From a virus: a stretch of 64,000 nt of DNA. Numbering within the stretch: position 1 is the stretch's first letter; each line of letters begins with the position of its first letter. The stretch is taken from IMG/VR virus record IMGVR_UViG_3300026382_000009, positions 45,195 through 109,194 of that record, one strand, 5' to 3'. A model generated the notes under the pieces. It did no database searches and was not told the origin of the DNA. It was given only the letters and a program-made list of their open reading frames with translations. The translations under genes were made by a program, and so were the position numbers. This document shows, in pieces, positions 50,660 to 58,933 of this stretch.

Positions 50660-50877
50660 AATATGTCCTTAAATTTAGCAAGTTTCATCAAAGCTTGTGC
50701 TTCTATTGCTTTGACCGCTTGTTTAGTTATTCCAAATAAATAAGCTATTTCATCTAATTTATATTCTCTGCATTCTACAATACCCATTTCAATCAAATAA
50801 TTTAAAACTATCCATTTTTCATTTTTATCTTCAATTTCATCTAAAATTAATTTTACTTCTTTTAATGTTAATTCCAT
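50656..50877 (-). CDS. Sigma factor region 4-like HTH protein
   Basis: A 73-residue protein whose C-terminal half, LDEIAYLFGITKQAVKAIEA followed by QALMKLAKF, matches sigma70 region 4.2 (typical [27 protein letters not shown]). No region 2 or 3 is present. It could guide host RNA polymerase to phage promoters or act as a sigma decoy. First gene after the promoter at 50908. Confidence 0.65.
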   Translation of the reverse strand: MELTLKEVKLILDEIEDKNEKWIVLNYLIEMGIVECREYKLDEIAYLFGITKQAVKAIEAQALMKLAKFKDIL

Positions 50878-50907
50878 TTTAACTCCTTTTCTTTTAGTTA
50901 CATGTTA

Positions 50908-50936
50908 ATTATAACAAAAATAAAAATAAATGTAAA
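50908..50936 (-). promoter_or_regulatory. Consensus early promoter
   Basis: TTTACA (50931-50936), 17-nt spacer, TATAAT (50908-50913) on the minus strand. It drives the sigma4-like gene and dCMP deaminase. Confidence 0.65.
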
Positions 50937-50971
50937 TACTTTTTACTAATTTTTGTTAATTTTCTAATTTT

Positions 50972-51682
50972 TTAATCTTCTAAATTTACAGAATAAAGAT
51001 ATTTATGTTCATCAGGAATAGCCAAATATAAATTATAAACCAATATTCTAAAATCCCAAAAAACATCTTTTTGTGATCTTAATTCTAATAAATGTTGTAA
51101 TTCTTGTCCATTAATTGTATAAACACCTCTTGTTTTATATCCTTCAGGAAGAAGTATTTTGATTCTATCTAAATTTTTTCCCTTATAATGTGCTACAATT
51201 TTTCTTGTATTTTCTAAATTTTGTAATGCGTATTTATCAATAACTTCATCTCCAGAAAAAACAAAATATTTTGAAGCTCTTTGAATATCATCGATAAATT
51301 CTTTTTCTTGTGCTAATTCTTTCAATGTATATCGTGTTGATTTAACTGTCGGTGCAATTCCAACACAATGACGTGACAATTCTTGTAATGTTGCTCTACT
51401 AAAATTCATAATCCTGAATGTATATGTTAGATGCCTTAAAATAGATTTATGTTTAAATTTATTACCTATCCTTTCTATAAATTCTTTATCTTTTTCACCT
51501 GTTATATTATTTTTTATATCACTATCTGATTTACTATGACTTTGCCATGCTTCTCTTCCACCTTCAGCACATACCCATAATGGTGTATACCAAAGAACTT
51601 CAGATTTTTGTGGATTTAATTCTTCAAAATCGTAATTCCATTGTCTTAATTCTTTTATTTTATTTTTAATTTTTTCGATCAT
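50972..51682 (-). CDS. thyX: FAD-dependent thymidylate synthase ThyX
   Basis: A 236-residue protein. The ThyX signature appears as QELSRHCVGIAPTVKSTRYT (RHR-x7-S form with Cys in place of the second Arg), and the C-terminal LLELRSQKDVFWDFRILVY corresponds to the substrate-binding R...Q...R segment. It makes dTMP from dUMP using flavin. A separate thymidylate-synthase-fold gene is at 56543, so that gene probably has another job. Confidence 0.85.
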   Translation of the reverse strand: MIEKIKNKIKELRQWNYDFEELNPQKSEVLWYTPLWVCAEGGREAWQSHSKSDSDIKNNITGEKDKEFIERIGNKFKHKSILRHLTYTFRIMNFSRATLQELSRHCVGIAPTVKSTRYTLKELAQEKEFIDDIQRASKYFVFSGDEVIDKYALQNLENTRKIVAHYKGKNLDRIKILLPEGYKTRGVYTINGQELQHLLELRSQKDVFWDFRILVYNLYLAIPDEHKYLYSVNLED

Positions 51683-52163
51683 TTAAAACTCCTATTTCAA
51701 TTAAAATTTTTTTAACTTTATCTTTTAATTTGTTAATATCTTTTTCTGTATTATCTAAAATAATTTCTTTATCAAAATCAATTTTTTCAATAAATTCTTC
51801 TTTTATATTTTTATCAATAACATGTATAACAATTACATTATCAACTTCTTTAATTCTCTCATATTCAACTTTAAATCTCAAATCTGTTATTAAATTAATT
51901 TTTGTAACATTCATTTGTTTCTTCACAAAATCAGCCCAAATATAAGGATACCCTTTTTTTATTTCTTCTGAAAACCATATCAAATCTTTTCGATATTTTT
52001 CTTTGTTTTTTTCAAAATCATCTAAAGATATACCTTTTATTTTACAAAATATTTCTTTAGGTTTTTTAGCAAAAGAAAATCTATCAACTTTTATATATTT
52101 TTCAATGACATCTGCAACAGTATCTTTTCCAACTCTTTTTTCACCATATAAAAAAATTGTCAT
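51666..52163 (-). CDS. Deoxynucleoside monophosphate kinase, T4 gp1-like
   Basis: A 165-residue P-loop protein: MTIFLYGEKRVGKDTVADVI, with Walker A GEKRVGKDT as in T4 gp1. T4 gp1 phosphorylates dTMP, dGMP and hydroxymethyl-dCMP, which fits the hydroxymethylase in the same locus. It is shorter than T4 gp1 (241). Overlaps the ThyX start by 17 nt and follows the nucleotidyltransferase by ATGA overlap. Confidence 0.75.
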   Translation of the reverse strand: MTIFLYGEKRVGKDTVADVIEKYIKVDRFSFAKKPKEIFCKIKGISLDDFEKNKEKYRKDLIWFSEEIKKGYPYIWADFVKKQMNVTKINLITDLRFKVEYERIKEVDNVIVIHVIDKNIKEEFIEKIDFDKEIILDNTEKDINKLKDKVKKILIEIGVLNDRKN

Positions 52164-52747
52164 TTTAATTCCTTTAAAACTTTTTTATACTCTTCTGGTG
52201 TGTTGAAAAATAAAGTTTTTTCTTTTACAATATTAACATGAAAATTATTTTTAACAGCTAAATCTAAAAATTCTTTTTCTTTTTCTTTTAATTCTTTAAT
52301 TATAAAAATTGAATTATCTTGATAACCTTCTTTTTGACCTTTAGTCCAATCTATTAATTTATTTTCTTTAAAAACCAAAGAAACATATGGATTTTTTCTT
52401 TTTGTTACAGTCAAACAATTATTATCAAATTTTTTATATGTTTCTAAAATATCTTTTATATTTTGTTCATTAAAAAATACGTCACTCCAACAAATACAAA
52501 TAGGTTCTTTAATTTTCTTTTTTAATTCAAAAACATCTGCTCCTGATCCATTCCCAAAATCACCTGTTATAGTTTTAGAAAATGTTTTAATTTTCGGATA
52601 ATTATTTAAAATATTATCTGTTGTAACTATATAAATATTATCAAAAAATTTTTTAAAAATTTTTTCATTATATTCAAACGTTTCTAATATTTTTGGCTTA
52701 TAGGAAAATCTTGATGATTTTCCTGCTGCCATAATATATAAATTCAT
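52160..52747 (-). CDS. MobA/CofC/GlmU-like nucleotidyltransferase
   Basis: A 195-residue Rossmann-type nucleotidyltransferase: MNLYIMAAGKSSRFSYKPKI is the nucleotide-binding start (G-x-G/S-x-R...P-K), and ICICWSDVFFNEQNIKDIL holds the metal-binding Asp. It would activate a sugar phosphate or phospho-acid with an NTP. It ends 4 nt inside the kinase gene and follows the CofD-like gene at 3 nt, hinting at a two-step activate-and-transfer pathway. Confidence 0.7.
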   Translation of the reverse strand: MNLYIMAAGKSSRFSYKPKILETFEYNEKIFKKFFDNIYIVTTDNILNNYPKIKTFSKTITGDFGNGSGADVFELKKKIKEPICICWSDVFFNEQNIKDILETYKKFDNNCLTVTKRKNPYVSLVFKENKLIDWTKGQKEGYQDNSIFIIKELKEKEKEFLDLAVKNNFHVNIVKEKTLFFNTPEEYKKVLKELK

Positions 52748-52750
52748 TGT

Positions 52751-54409
52751 TTATCCTTTTCTTAAAAGATATTTTAAAAATACATTAGTATCATAAACAT
52801 TTTTTACATGAAGTGATGGTAATTTTTTAATCATATCTTTATCATTTCCATTTATTTCATCACCAATATAAAACACTTTATTTTTATCTATATCAATTAA
52901 TTCAAGCAACTTTTTAAAATTATTATATTTATTATTGTCTTTTTTCATTATATCAATAGTTGAAATACCTGCTTTAATAACTTGTAAATCAGGTAGTTTA
53001 ATTAACAAATATTTATGTAGAACTTCTCTATATTCATAATCTAAAAATCTTAATGAAATAATACAATTATTTCTATTTTCAATTTTTGAAACATTGAATG
53101 ATATATCTCTCAAAACATCAAAAATCTCATTTAATTCATTTGTTTTTAATTCAAAATTTTTATAAATAATTTTATTATCTTTATAAATAGTACTTCCATA
53201 ATTTGTCGCATAATAATTACATTTTAATTCTTTAGGAATTTCAGAAAGTTTTTTACCTGTAAAAAGTATTATTTTGTATTTATCATAAAGTTTATTTATC
53301 AAATTATTATTTTCTAATGAAACATCTACATCTTTTATATTTCTAGAAAAAATAGTATCATCAAAATCAAATATCAATGTATTAAAATCATCAAAATTAA
53401 AATAACTGTCAAAAATTGTAAATGCTAACTCATCAGGATCATGTTTATCTTTATTTTTTATTTTTTCATTGATAACAACAGGAATATCTAACTTTGAATA
53501 AATTTTTGTATGAGATATAATTTTTGAAACATCATAATTTAGACTTTTTAAAATAATTTTAAGTTCTTCTTCTAAAGAATACCCTATCATATCTTTATCA
53601 CGTGTAATATTGACCACAAGATATTTTTCTTTTTCTTTTATTGCTTCTTTAAATCCTTTAGTTTTATATGTTGGTATTAGTGAAGAAAATTGTGTTCCTG
53701 AACTAAATATTATTAAATCACTTTTTTTAATTACTTTTTTAGCTCTTTCAGACAAAATTGGAATTTTTTCGTTTCCATATTTATCAATAAAAAATATGTC
53801 AGTAATTCTGTTGTTAGGATTATTCCAATCAACTATTTCAGCTTCATCATATATATTAACTGATTTCTCAGTTTTTGCGCATAAAAATAATGATTCATCA
53901 GAATTAACAATAACATTTTTAGGTAAATTAAGATATTCTGCCATAATATCAGCCGCTTTTTGTAACGACTTATTATTAATATAAGCAAGACCACCATATA
54001 CAATATTAGCAATAGAAAAATCTACATATCTTATTTTATGTGAAAGTTTTTGTTTAAAATACACTTCAACAGCTTGTTTAATTTCATCAGGAAAATCTGA
54101 AACTAATTCTTTTATTTTATATTCAGCATCTTTATAAAACGTGTATCTCTTTGATAAAACATTAAAAATTTTTTCTGATAAATCTGTTTTAATTTTATCT
54201 CTATATAATTCATAATCTAAAAATTGTTGTTTTCTGACATCAGATGGACCGAGTATTTCACCATTAAAAACTTTTCTAACAATACCAGTAGAAAGACCAT
54301 TATCATACGCATTTACTAAAGTATACATATTATTAATATCTAAATATTTAGAAAGTCCTTTTTTTAATTGTTTACTTCCTGTTCCTCCTGAAATTATTAA
54401 CACTTTCAT
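52751..54409 (-). CDS. CofD/YvcK-family protein fused to a HAD phosphatase
   Basis: About 552 residues; ATG 54409 after AAAGGA. Residues ~1-330 are CofD/YvcK-like: VLIISGGTGSKQLKKGLSKY, NAYDNGLSTGIVRKVFNGEI, GPSDVRKQQF, and IANIVYGGLAYINNKSLQKA. Residues ~340-550 are a Cof/PMM-type HAD: LIFDFDDTIFSR (catalytic Asp pair), ILFTGKKLSEI and YIGDEINGNDKDM. CofD moves phospholactate from an activated donor to a flavin; YvcK's role is not settled. The substrate here is unknown; context is DNA modification. Confidence 0.7.
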   Translation of the reverse strand: MKVLIISGGTGSKQLKKGLSKYLDINNMYTLVNAYDNGLSTGIVRKVFNGEILGPSDVRKQQFLDYELYRDKIKTDLSEKIFNVLSKRYTFYKDAEYKIKELVSDFPDEIKQAVEVYFKQKLSHKIRYVDFSIANIVYGGLAYINNKSLQKAADIMAEYLNLPKNVIVNSDESLFLCAKTEKSVNIYDEAEIVDWNNPNNRITDIFFIDKYGNEKIPILSERAKKVIKKSDLIIFSSGTQFSSLIPTYKTKGFKEAIKEKEKYLVVNITRDKDMIGYSLEEELKIILKSLNYDVSKIISHTKIYSKLDIPVVINEKIKNKDKHDPDELAFTIFDSYFNFDDFNTLIFDFDDTIFSRNIKDVDVSLENNNLINKLYDKYKIILFTGKKLSEIPKELKCNYYATNYGSTIYKDNKIIYKNFELKTNELNEIFDVLRDISFNVSKIENRNNCIISLRFLDYEYREVLHKYLLIKLPDLQVIKAGISTIDIMKKDNNKYNNFKKLLELIDIDKNKVFYIGDEINGNDKDMIKKLPSLHVKNVYDTNVFLKYLLRKG

Positions 54410-54441
54410 CAATTTTCCTTTATTTTAAATATTCATTTAAA

Positions 54442-54469
54442 ATTATATTATATTTTTTAAAAATGCTAA
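54442..54469 (-). promoter_or_regulatory. Possible promoter before the CofD-like gene
   Basis: TTAGCA (54464-54469), 16-nt spacer, TATAAT (54442-54447) on the minus strand, ~30 nt before the start. The -35 box overlaps the end of the glycosylase-like gene. Confidence 0.4.
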
Positions 54470-55005
54470 CTTAAAATTTTTAAAAGTTGTTTTTTGAAAA
54501 TTTCTTTTTTATTAAATCTTCTTACATACGATGGATGATAAACTTTAAAAGAATTAAATTTTTCAAAAACATCATTGTATTCTTTATAATTTCCTAAAAA
54601 TACAAACCTATCAAAATCATATTCATTTTTTAGAAAATTCAATTCATCTAAAAGAATATTAGTCCATTCTTTTAATGATAAATTAGATTCATCTTTTATT
54701 AAATTAGTAAAATAAGGAAATAATTTTATTTCTTTTAAAACATCTAAAAGTGTTTTTGATGAAGGACCAAATAACCAAGCAGATTCACATTTATATAAAT
54801 GTTTAAATTTTGTTCCAGGTTTGTAACCTATAAAAACAATTTTTGAAAATAAATTTCCTCTAGGAGGAGTATAGAATTTTTTAAAATTATTAAAATACTT
54901 TTGATGTTTCTTTAATCCAAAAATTCCTGGATATTCTATATCATCTATATTTGGTTTTATTTCTTTAATTTTTAAAATATTTTTACAGATACTATCCCAA
55001 TTCAT
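54466..55005 (-). CDS. Uracil-DNA glycosylase superfamily protein
   Basis: A 179-residue protein with superfamily traits: FIGYKPGTKF (G-x-x-PG), WLFGPSSKTLLDVLKEI, PYFTNLIKD, RFVFLGN and VYHPSYVRRF (HPS loop). It is short, like family 4/SMUG-type members. Its stop-start relation with the glucosyltransferase gene is a 4-nt overlap. In a modified-base locus it might act on unmodified or misplaced bases; the substrate cannot be told from sequence. Confidence 0.6.
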   Translation of the reverse strand: MNWDSICKNILKIKEIKPNIDDIEYPGIFGLKKHQKYFNNFKKFYTPPRGNLFSKIVFIGYKPGTKFKHLYKCESAWLFGPSSKTLLDVLKEIKLFPYFTNLIKDESNLSLKEWTNILLDELNFLKNEYDFDRFVFLGNYKEYNDVFEKFNSFKVYHPSYVRRFNKKEIFKKQLLKILS

Positions 55006-56093
55006 ATTCTTTCTTTTATTATTTGATATAATTCTTTTGCATATTCATCAACATTAATTTTAGTATTCTCATATTGTAAATCACAAATTTTTTTACATTT
55101 CTCTTCATCATTTTTCAACATTTTCATTCTTTTTTCAATATCATCTTTACTTTTAACATATAACAATTTTCTCAAAGTTTCATCTGTATAAATTTTCATT
55201 TGTGGATCTAATTCTTTATCAACAAATGTTATGTTGTTTGCTAAAATTGACTCATATACTCTTTGATTTATATTATTACCATTATATTTTTTATCACCTA
55301 TGATTACTGTCGCTTTAAATTCATTCATCTTGTTTAAAAATTCTGAATATTCAACTGGTTTTCCAAATAGTGGTGGTCTACCATGTATTTCTTCTTTGTA
55401 TTTTTTAAATTTTTCTAATTTTATAGGACCAAAAACTTCAACAATTAAATCATTATATCCAAATAAAAACTGAAGAATTTTTTCTTCTCTTTTTCCACCT
55501 CTTAATGTTCCACCATATCCTAAGTCTTTTATTTTTTTAGACCAATCCCAAGGAAGTCTTTCATTTAATAAAGGAAATTTATAAAAAGGAAAATGGACAT
55601 ATTCTTTAACTTTCACTTCTTTTTCAATTTGTTTTCTAAAAGGATTAATATTATAAGGTTGATGAATATAAATAATTTCTTTGTCTATATAAATATCCTC
55701 TTTTTTATATTTTTTACTCCATGGTTTCTTTTCAATCGATTTCCAAATTTGTTTCAAATGTAATTCAGGGTCACAATACATATAAAATATAGGTCCATTA
55801 AATTTATTAATCATAATATAATTCATTATTTGAGCTTTATCTTCAGCACCTCCAAAAAAGTTAACATTACCATTAATAACTACAAGTGCATCAAAATTAT
55901 CTAAATTATTGTCTTCTAAAATATTGTGTCCTATTGCAAAATCAATTTTTGGATCTTTTTTTAAAATTTTAGTAAAATAATGAACTTCAAAATTTTTAGA
56001 CAAAAGCTTCATAATTGATAGTGCTTCTCCTGAACCGCCTGATGTTCCTTTATTTACAATTCTAGCTCCTAATTTTAAAACAGCTATTTTCAT
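55002..56093 (-). CDS. DNA beta-glucosyltransferase, T4 BGT-like
   Basis: A 363-residue GT-B enzyme closely patterned on T4 BGT (351 residues): LVVINGNVNFFGG, FYMYCDPELHLKQIWKSIEK, KPWSKKYKKEDIYI, YGGTLRGGKREEKILQFLFG and VIIGDKKYNGNNINQRVYES. The BGT residues Glu22 (GEAL), Asp100 (CDPEL), Arg191/Arg195 (LRGGKRE) and Glu272 (VYES) seem kept. T4 BGT transfers glucose from UDP-glucose to 5-hydroxymethylcytosine in DNA. This supports modified cytosine in this phage. Confidence 0.85.
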   Translation of the reverse strand: MKIAVLKLGARIVNKGTSGGSGEALSIMKLLSKNFEVHYFTKILKKDPKIDFAIGHNILEDNNLDNFDALVVINGNVNFFGGAEDKAQIMNYIMINKFNGPIFYMYCDPELHLKQIWKSIEKKPWSKKYKKEDIYIDKEIIYIHQPYNINPFRKQIEKEVKVKEYVHFPFYKFPLLNERLPWDWSKKIKDLGYGGTLRGGKREEKILQFLFGYNDLIVEVFGPIKLEKFKKYKEEIHGRPPLFGKPVEYSEFLNKMNEFKATVIIGDKKYNGNNINQRVYESILANNITFVDKELDPQMKIYTDETLRKLLYVKSKDDIEKRMKMLKNDEEKCKKICDLQYENTKINVDEYAKELYQIIKERI

Positions 56094-56497
56094 TTGTTTT
56101 CCTTAAATTCTTTTAATTCTTTTAGTTTTTTATCAAGTTCTAAATTAATTATTTTTAAAGATTTATCTAAAATTGGTGATAATTTTTCATCTATTTTAAT
56201 CTTTTTACCAACATTGTATCCTAAATAAGAATAAAACAAATATTTTCTAGGACTTAAAACAATAAGTAAAAGACCAATAATAGTCAATATAACACTCACT
56301 TTTATATATTTTTTGAGATTTGATTTTATATCTTTTATTCTTTTTATTTCTTCTTCTTTTTTCAAGCAACATTCATCTAAAACCAATTCATAATAAAAAG
56401 ATAAAATAGATAATACAAGTAGTCCACCAAAAAACAAAACATTTTCCAATTTTCCTATCATATCATAAAGATAAAGATAAACAAAAATTTTTTCCAT
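56090..56497 (-). CDS. Small membrane protein, unknown
   Basis: A 135-residue protein with two hydrophobic segments: residues ~18-40 (NVLFFGGLLVLSILSFYYEL) and ~68-92 (KVSVILTIIGLLLIVLSPRK), and a charged C-terminal helix ending LDKKLKELKEFKENK. Joined to the glucosyltransferase start by a 4-nt overlap. No family recognised. Confidence 0.6.
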   Translation of the reverse strand: MEKIFVYLYLYDMIGKLENVLFFGGLLVLSILSFYYELVLDECCLKKEEEIKRIKDIKSNLKKYIKVSVILTIIGLLLIVLSPRKYLFYSYLGYNVGKKIKIDEKLSPILDKSLKIINLELDKKLKELKEFKENK

Positions 56498-56542
56498 CTT
56501 AACTTCCTTTTCATGTTTTGTATAACCACCACATCATATTTA

Positions 56543-57310
56543 TTAAAAAACGTAAATATATTCATTTTCATTTATAAATCTTTCAATGTATTTGAAATGT
56601 CTTTCATAAACATGTAAAGAGCTCGCTGTCCAGATAATAGGTCCTTTTTTTAATTCCGGGTATGTCTTTTTTAGTTCATCAAAAACTTTATTTTGGACAT
56701 ACAAATCCCAATAAAAATCGGAAGAATACCCAAACACAATATCATTACTGCGCATTACATAATGACTAATTAACACATTATCTCTAATAAAAAATTGATT
56801 ATACATTGTGCAAATAAAATCTGACATACCATTTTTATTGTATTCATAATGCATAGAAGGTCTATTGTAAATCATAATAGCTCTTCTACTATCCGGATTT
56901 CGTTTTAATTCTCTTATACAATTTTTGTATTGATCAAAATTTTCTTTACTAAAAATAACCCAACCATAATTAGAATTTATAAAACCATCTTTATCTGCAA
57001 CTTGCTGCCAAATTAACGGAACTTTTCCTGGAATATCATAAACATTTAATGATTGACTTTCATACCATTGTATTTCTCTTTGTGCATAATCTAAATTTGT
57101 CTCTCTAAGAATATACGGTTCATCAACTATAAATGTTGCTCCAATAATTTCAATTAATTTTTGTCCTGTCTTATCAATAACAAATTCTTTATTTTTATAT
57201 TTTTGAATTATTTCATTTCTTATATCTTTTATTTTTTTATAAAAATTAGTTTTATCTGTCCAATTTGACATTCTTTCATTTATTTCTTTGTTTATATCTA
57301 TTACACACAT
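56543..57310 (-). CDS. Thymidylate-synthase-fold enzyme, likely dCMP hydroxymethylase
   Basis: A 255-residue protein with TS-family motifs: PDSRRAIMIYNRP (phosphate-binding Arg), DFICTMYNQFFIRDN (nucleophile Cys), HYVMRSNDIVFGYSSDFYWD and GPIIWTASSLHVYERHF. At the place of TS Asn177 (eleven residues after the RSxD Arg) there is Asp, as in T4 dCMP hydroxymethylase, where Asp selects cytosine. ThyX and BGT in the same locus agree. Product would be 5-hydroxymethyl-dCMP. Confidence 0.75.
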   Translation of the reverse strand: MCVIDINKEINERMSNWTDKTNFYKKIKDIRNEIIQKYKNKEFVIDKTGQKLIEIIGATFIVDEPYILRETNLDYAQREIQWYESQSLNVYDIPGKVPLIWQQVADKDGFINSNYGWVIFSKENFDQYKNCIRELKRNPDSRRAIMIYNRPSMHYEYNKNGMSDFICTMYNQFFIRDNVLISHYVMRSNDIVFGYSSDFYWDLYVQNKVFDELKKTYPELKKGPIIWTASSLHVYERHFKYIERFINENEYIYVF

Positions 57311-57313
57311 TTT

Positions 57314-57817
57314 TCATCCTTTATATTTTTTAATAATATCTTTATATCTCGGATCAGTTTCTTTTACAAAATTACCTTCAGGAGTTAAAAAACCTTTCCT
57401 ATCTTTTATTTCATTATAAGCAACTTCTAATGCATAATCAGAATCTATTCCTAAATATCTAGAATATCCTACTAAATAAATATATGATTTTTTAATTAAA
57501 TCTAATGCTGATTTTGTATCTTCTTTAATAATCATATCACCAATATTGCAAATAGTTTCTGTCAACAAATCTAAGTCATAAAATTCATTAGATTTTTCAA
57601 ATTCAATTCCACCTAACATTTCACTCAAATTAATCAAAACAACTTGAACATCACCTATAGCGTCCACTAATTTATCATTATCTTTTAATCTTTTAGCTTC
57701 AAATATTTCACTAAATTCGCTCATTAATTTTGCAAATTGAGTCAATGGTTTACCGTTATCAATAATTCCTCTATCTTTACTCCATTGTATAACTTTTTGC
57801 TTAAGTTCTTTTTTCAC
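57314..57817 (-). CDS. MazG-like nucleotide pyrophosphohydrolase
   Basis: GTG 57817 is chosen because AAAGGAGATAAC precedes it; the hydrophobic upstream extension to 57952 overlaps another gene and the promoter. About 167 residues. MazG traits: FAKLMSEFSEIFEAKRLKDN and DAIGDVQVVLINLSEM (E-x-x-E...D-x-x-D), and the phage-typical AYNEIKDRKGFLTPEGNFVK end. It might hydrolyse dCTP, as gp56 does in T4, to keep cytosine out of DNA. Confidence 0.8.
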   Translation of the reverse strand: MKKELKQKVIQWSKDRGIIDNGKPLTQFAKLMSEFSEIFEAKRLKDNDKLVDAIGDVQVVLINLSEMLGGIEFEKSNEFYDLDLLTETICNIGDMIIKEDTKSALDLIKKSYIYLVGYSRYLGIDSDYALEVAYNEIKDRKGFLTPEGNFVKETDPRYKDIIKKYKG

Positions 57818-57851
57818 GTTATCTCCTTTATCAAAATATTTTTCATAAATA

Positions 57852-57879
57852 ATTATATTAAATTTCACAAATTTGTAAA
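57852..57879 (-). promoter_or_regulatory. Early promoter before the MazG-like gene
   Basis: TTTACA (57874-57879), 16-nt spacer, TATAAT (57852-57857) on the minus strand, ~30 nt before GTG 57817. It would drive MazG, hydroxymethylase and glucosyltransferase. Confidence 0.6.
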
Positions 57880-57905
57880 TCAAAATAGACAAAAATATTT
57901 TTTGT

Positions 57906-58367
57906 TTAAAAAACTTCACATTGACAAAAATGATTAAAATAATAACCTCCATAATTTGACTCTTTTATATTTTCAATAAATATGTCAGTTCTAACTTTGT
58001 ATTTAAAGTTAATATCACCATTAGGAAATATTTCACATAATAAAACAAAATCAATTAAATTAGAATTTTGTTTCACGTATTTCATATCTTGTCTAATTGG
58101 AAACCATTTGTGTCCATTCACTCTTGCAGTTTTGACTTCATATTTTGTATTAAAACAATCAATTAAATCATATCTCCAATCAAAACTTTTCTTGAAACCA
58201 AAATTTTTAATTAAAAAATATTCTGCTGCTATTCCATTAAATGCATCTTTATAAATTTGTTGAGATGTTCTTCCACTAGTATTGTTTGTTTGGATTATTT
58301 TGTTAACTTCAAAATTTACAAAATTTAAAAAATCTTTATCTTTACAATTAATATTTCCTATAATCAT
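57906..58367 (-). CDS. Putative PD-(D/E)XK endonuclease
   Basis: A 153-residue protein. GIAAEYFLIKNFGF (Glu), FDWRYDLIDCFNTKYEVKTA (Asp, then E-x-K as EVK) and GHKWFPIRQD follow the core order of PD-(D/E)XK nucleases. It sits between two nucleotide genes in the modification locus. It could cut unmodified DNA, as T4 endonucleases do, but the target is not known. Confidence 0.6.
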   Translation of the reverse strand: MIIGNINCKDKDFLNFVNFEVNKIIQTNNTSGRTSQQIYKDAFNGIAAEYFLIKNFGFKKSFDWRYDLIDCFNTKYEVKTARVNGHKWFPIRQDMKYVKQNSNLIDFVLLCEIFPNGDINFKYKVRTDIFIENIKESNYGGYYFNHFCQCEVF

Positions 58368-58888
58368 TTTAACACCTTATCTAGAAAATATTTTACAATA
58401 TCAAATACATCATCTTCATTTTTGTCTTCTATATTTATAAGAAATTTACTTTTTATGTTAGATAATTCATATGCCTTTTCAAAAAGATTAATTTCTTTTT
58501 CTTTTAATTTCAAATCAGTAGTAAATGACTGTCCATCATCACGTTGTATTAAATTTTTAGGATTATCAATAAAAATAAATAAAATACTATCTTTTAAAAA
58601 AATTTTTTCAAATTCTAGAACTTTTTCTATTTCTTTTTTTGTATAATTTCTATAAATTGGTCCATAAACCAACTCACCTATATGTAATCTATTAGAAATA
58701 ATTGGATAAATTAAATCTAGCTCTGATATTCTTATATATTCTTCTAATGCTAATTCAGGATTATTTATACCATAATAACTACAGTGTGTTTTTATTAAAG
58801 GCTCTTTATACTTTTTATAATACCATTTTTGTATTTTTTTAATTTGCGTATCTTTGCCAACATTATCAGGACCTTCAATTATTATCAT
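58364..58888 (-). CDS. Thymidylate kinase-like P-loop kinase
   Basis: ATG 58888 (MIIIEGPDNVGKDTQIKKIQ) follows AAAGGAGG. 174 residues with Walker A EGPDNVGKDTQ, a DR-like NRLHIGELVYGPIY segment and LFIFIDNPKNLIQRDDG. Pattern fits dTMP kinases of phages. A second dNMP kinase is at 51666; this one may serve a modified nucleotide. Confidence 0.7.
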   Translation of the reverse strand: MIIIEGPDNVGKDTQIKKIQKWYYKKYKEPLIKTHCSYYGINNPELALEEYIRISELDLIYPIISNRLHIGELVYGPIYRNYTKKEIEKVLEFEKIFLKDSILFIFIDNPKNLIQRDDGQSFTTDLKLKEKEINLFEKAYELSNIKSKFLINIEDKNEDDVFDIVKYFLDKVLK

Positions 58889-58933
58889 AATTCCTCCTTT
58901 ATGCAATTATAATATAACAATATTAATTTTATA

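Noticed and set aside
57818-57952. Hydrophobic N-terminal extension of the MazG-like gene
   Set aside because: It would look like a signal or membrane segment but overlaps the upstream nuclease gene and the promoter; GTG 57817 has a strong ribosome site and matches the usual MazG start.
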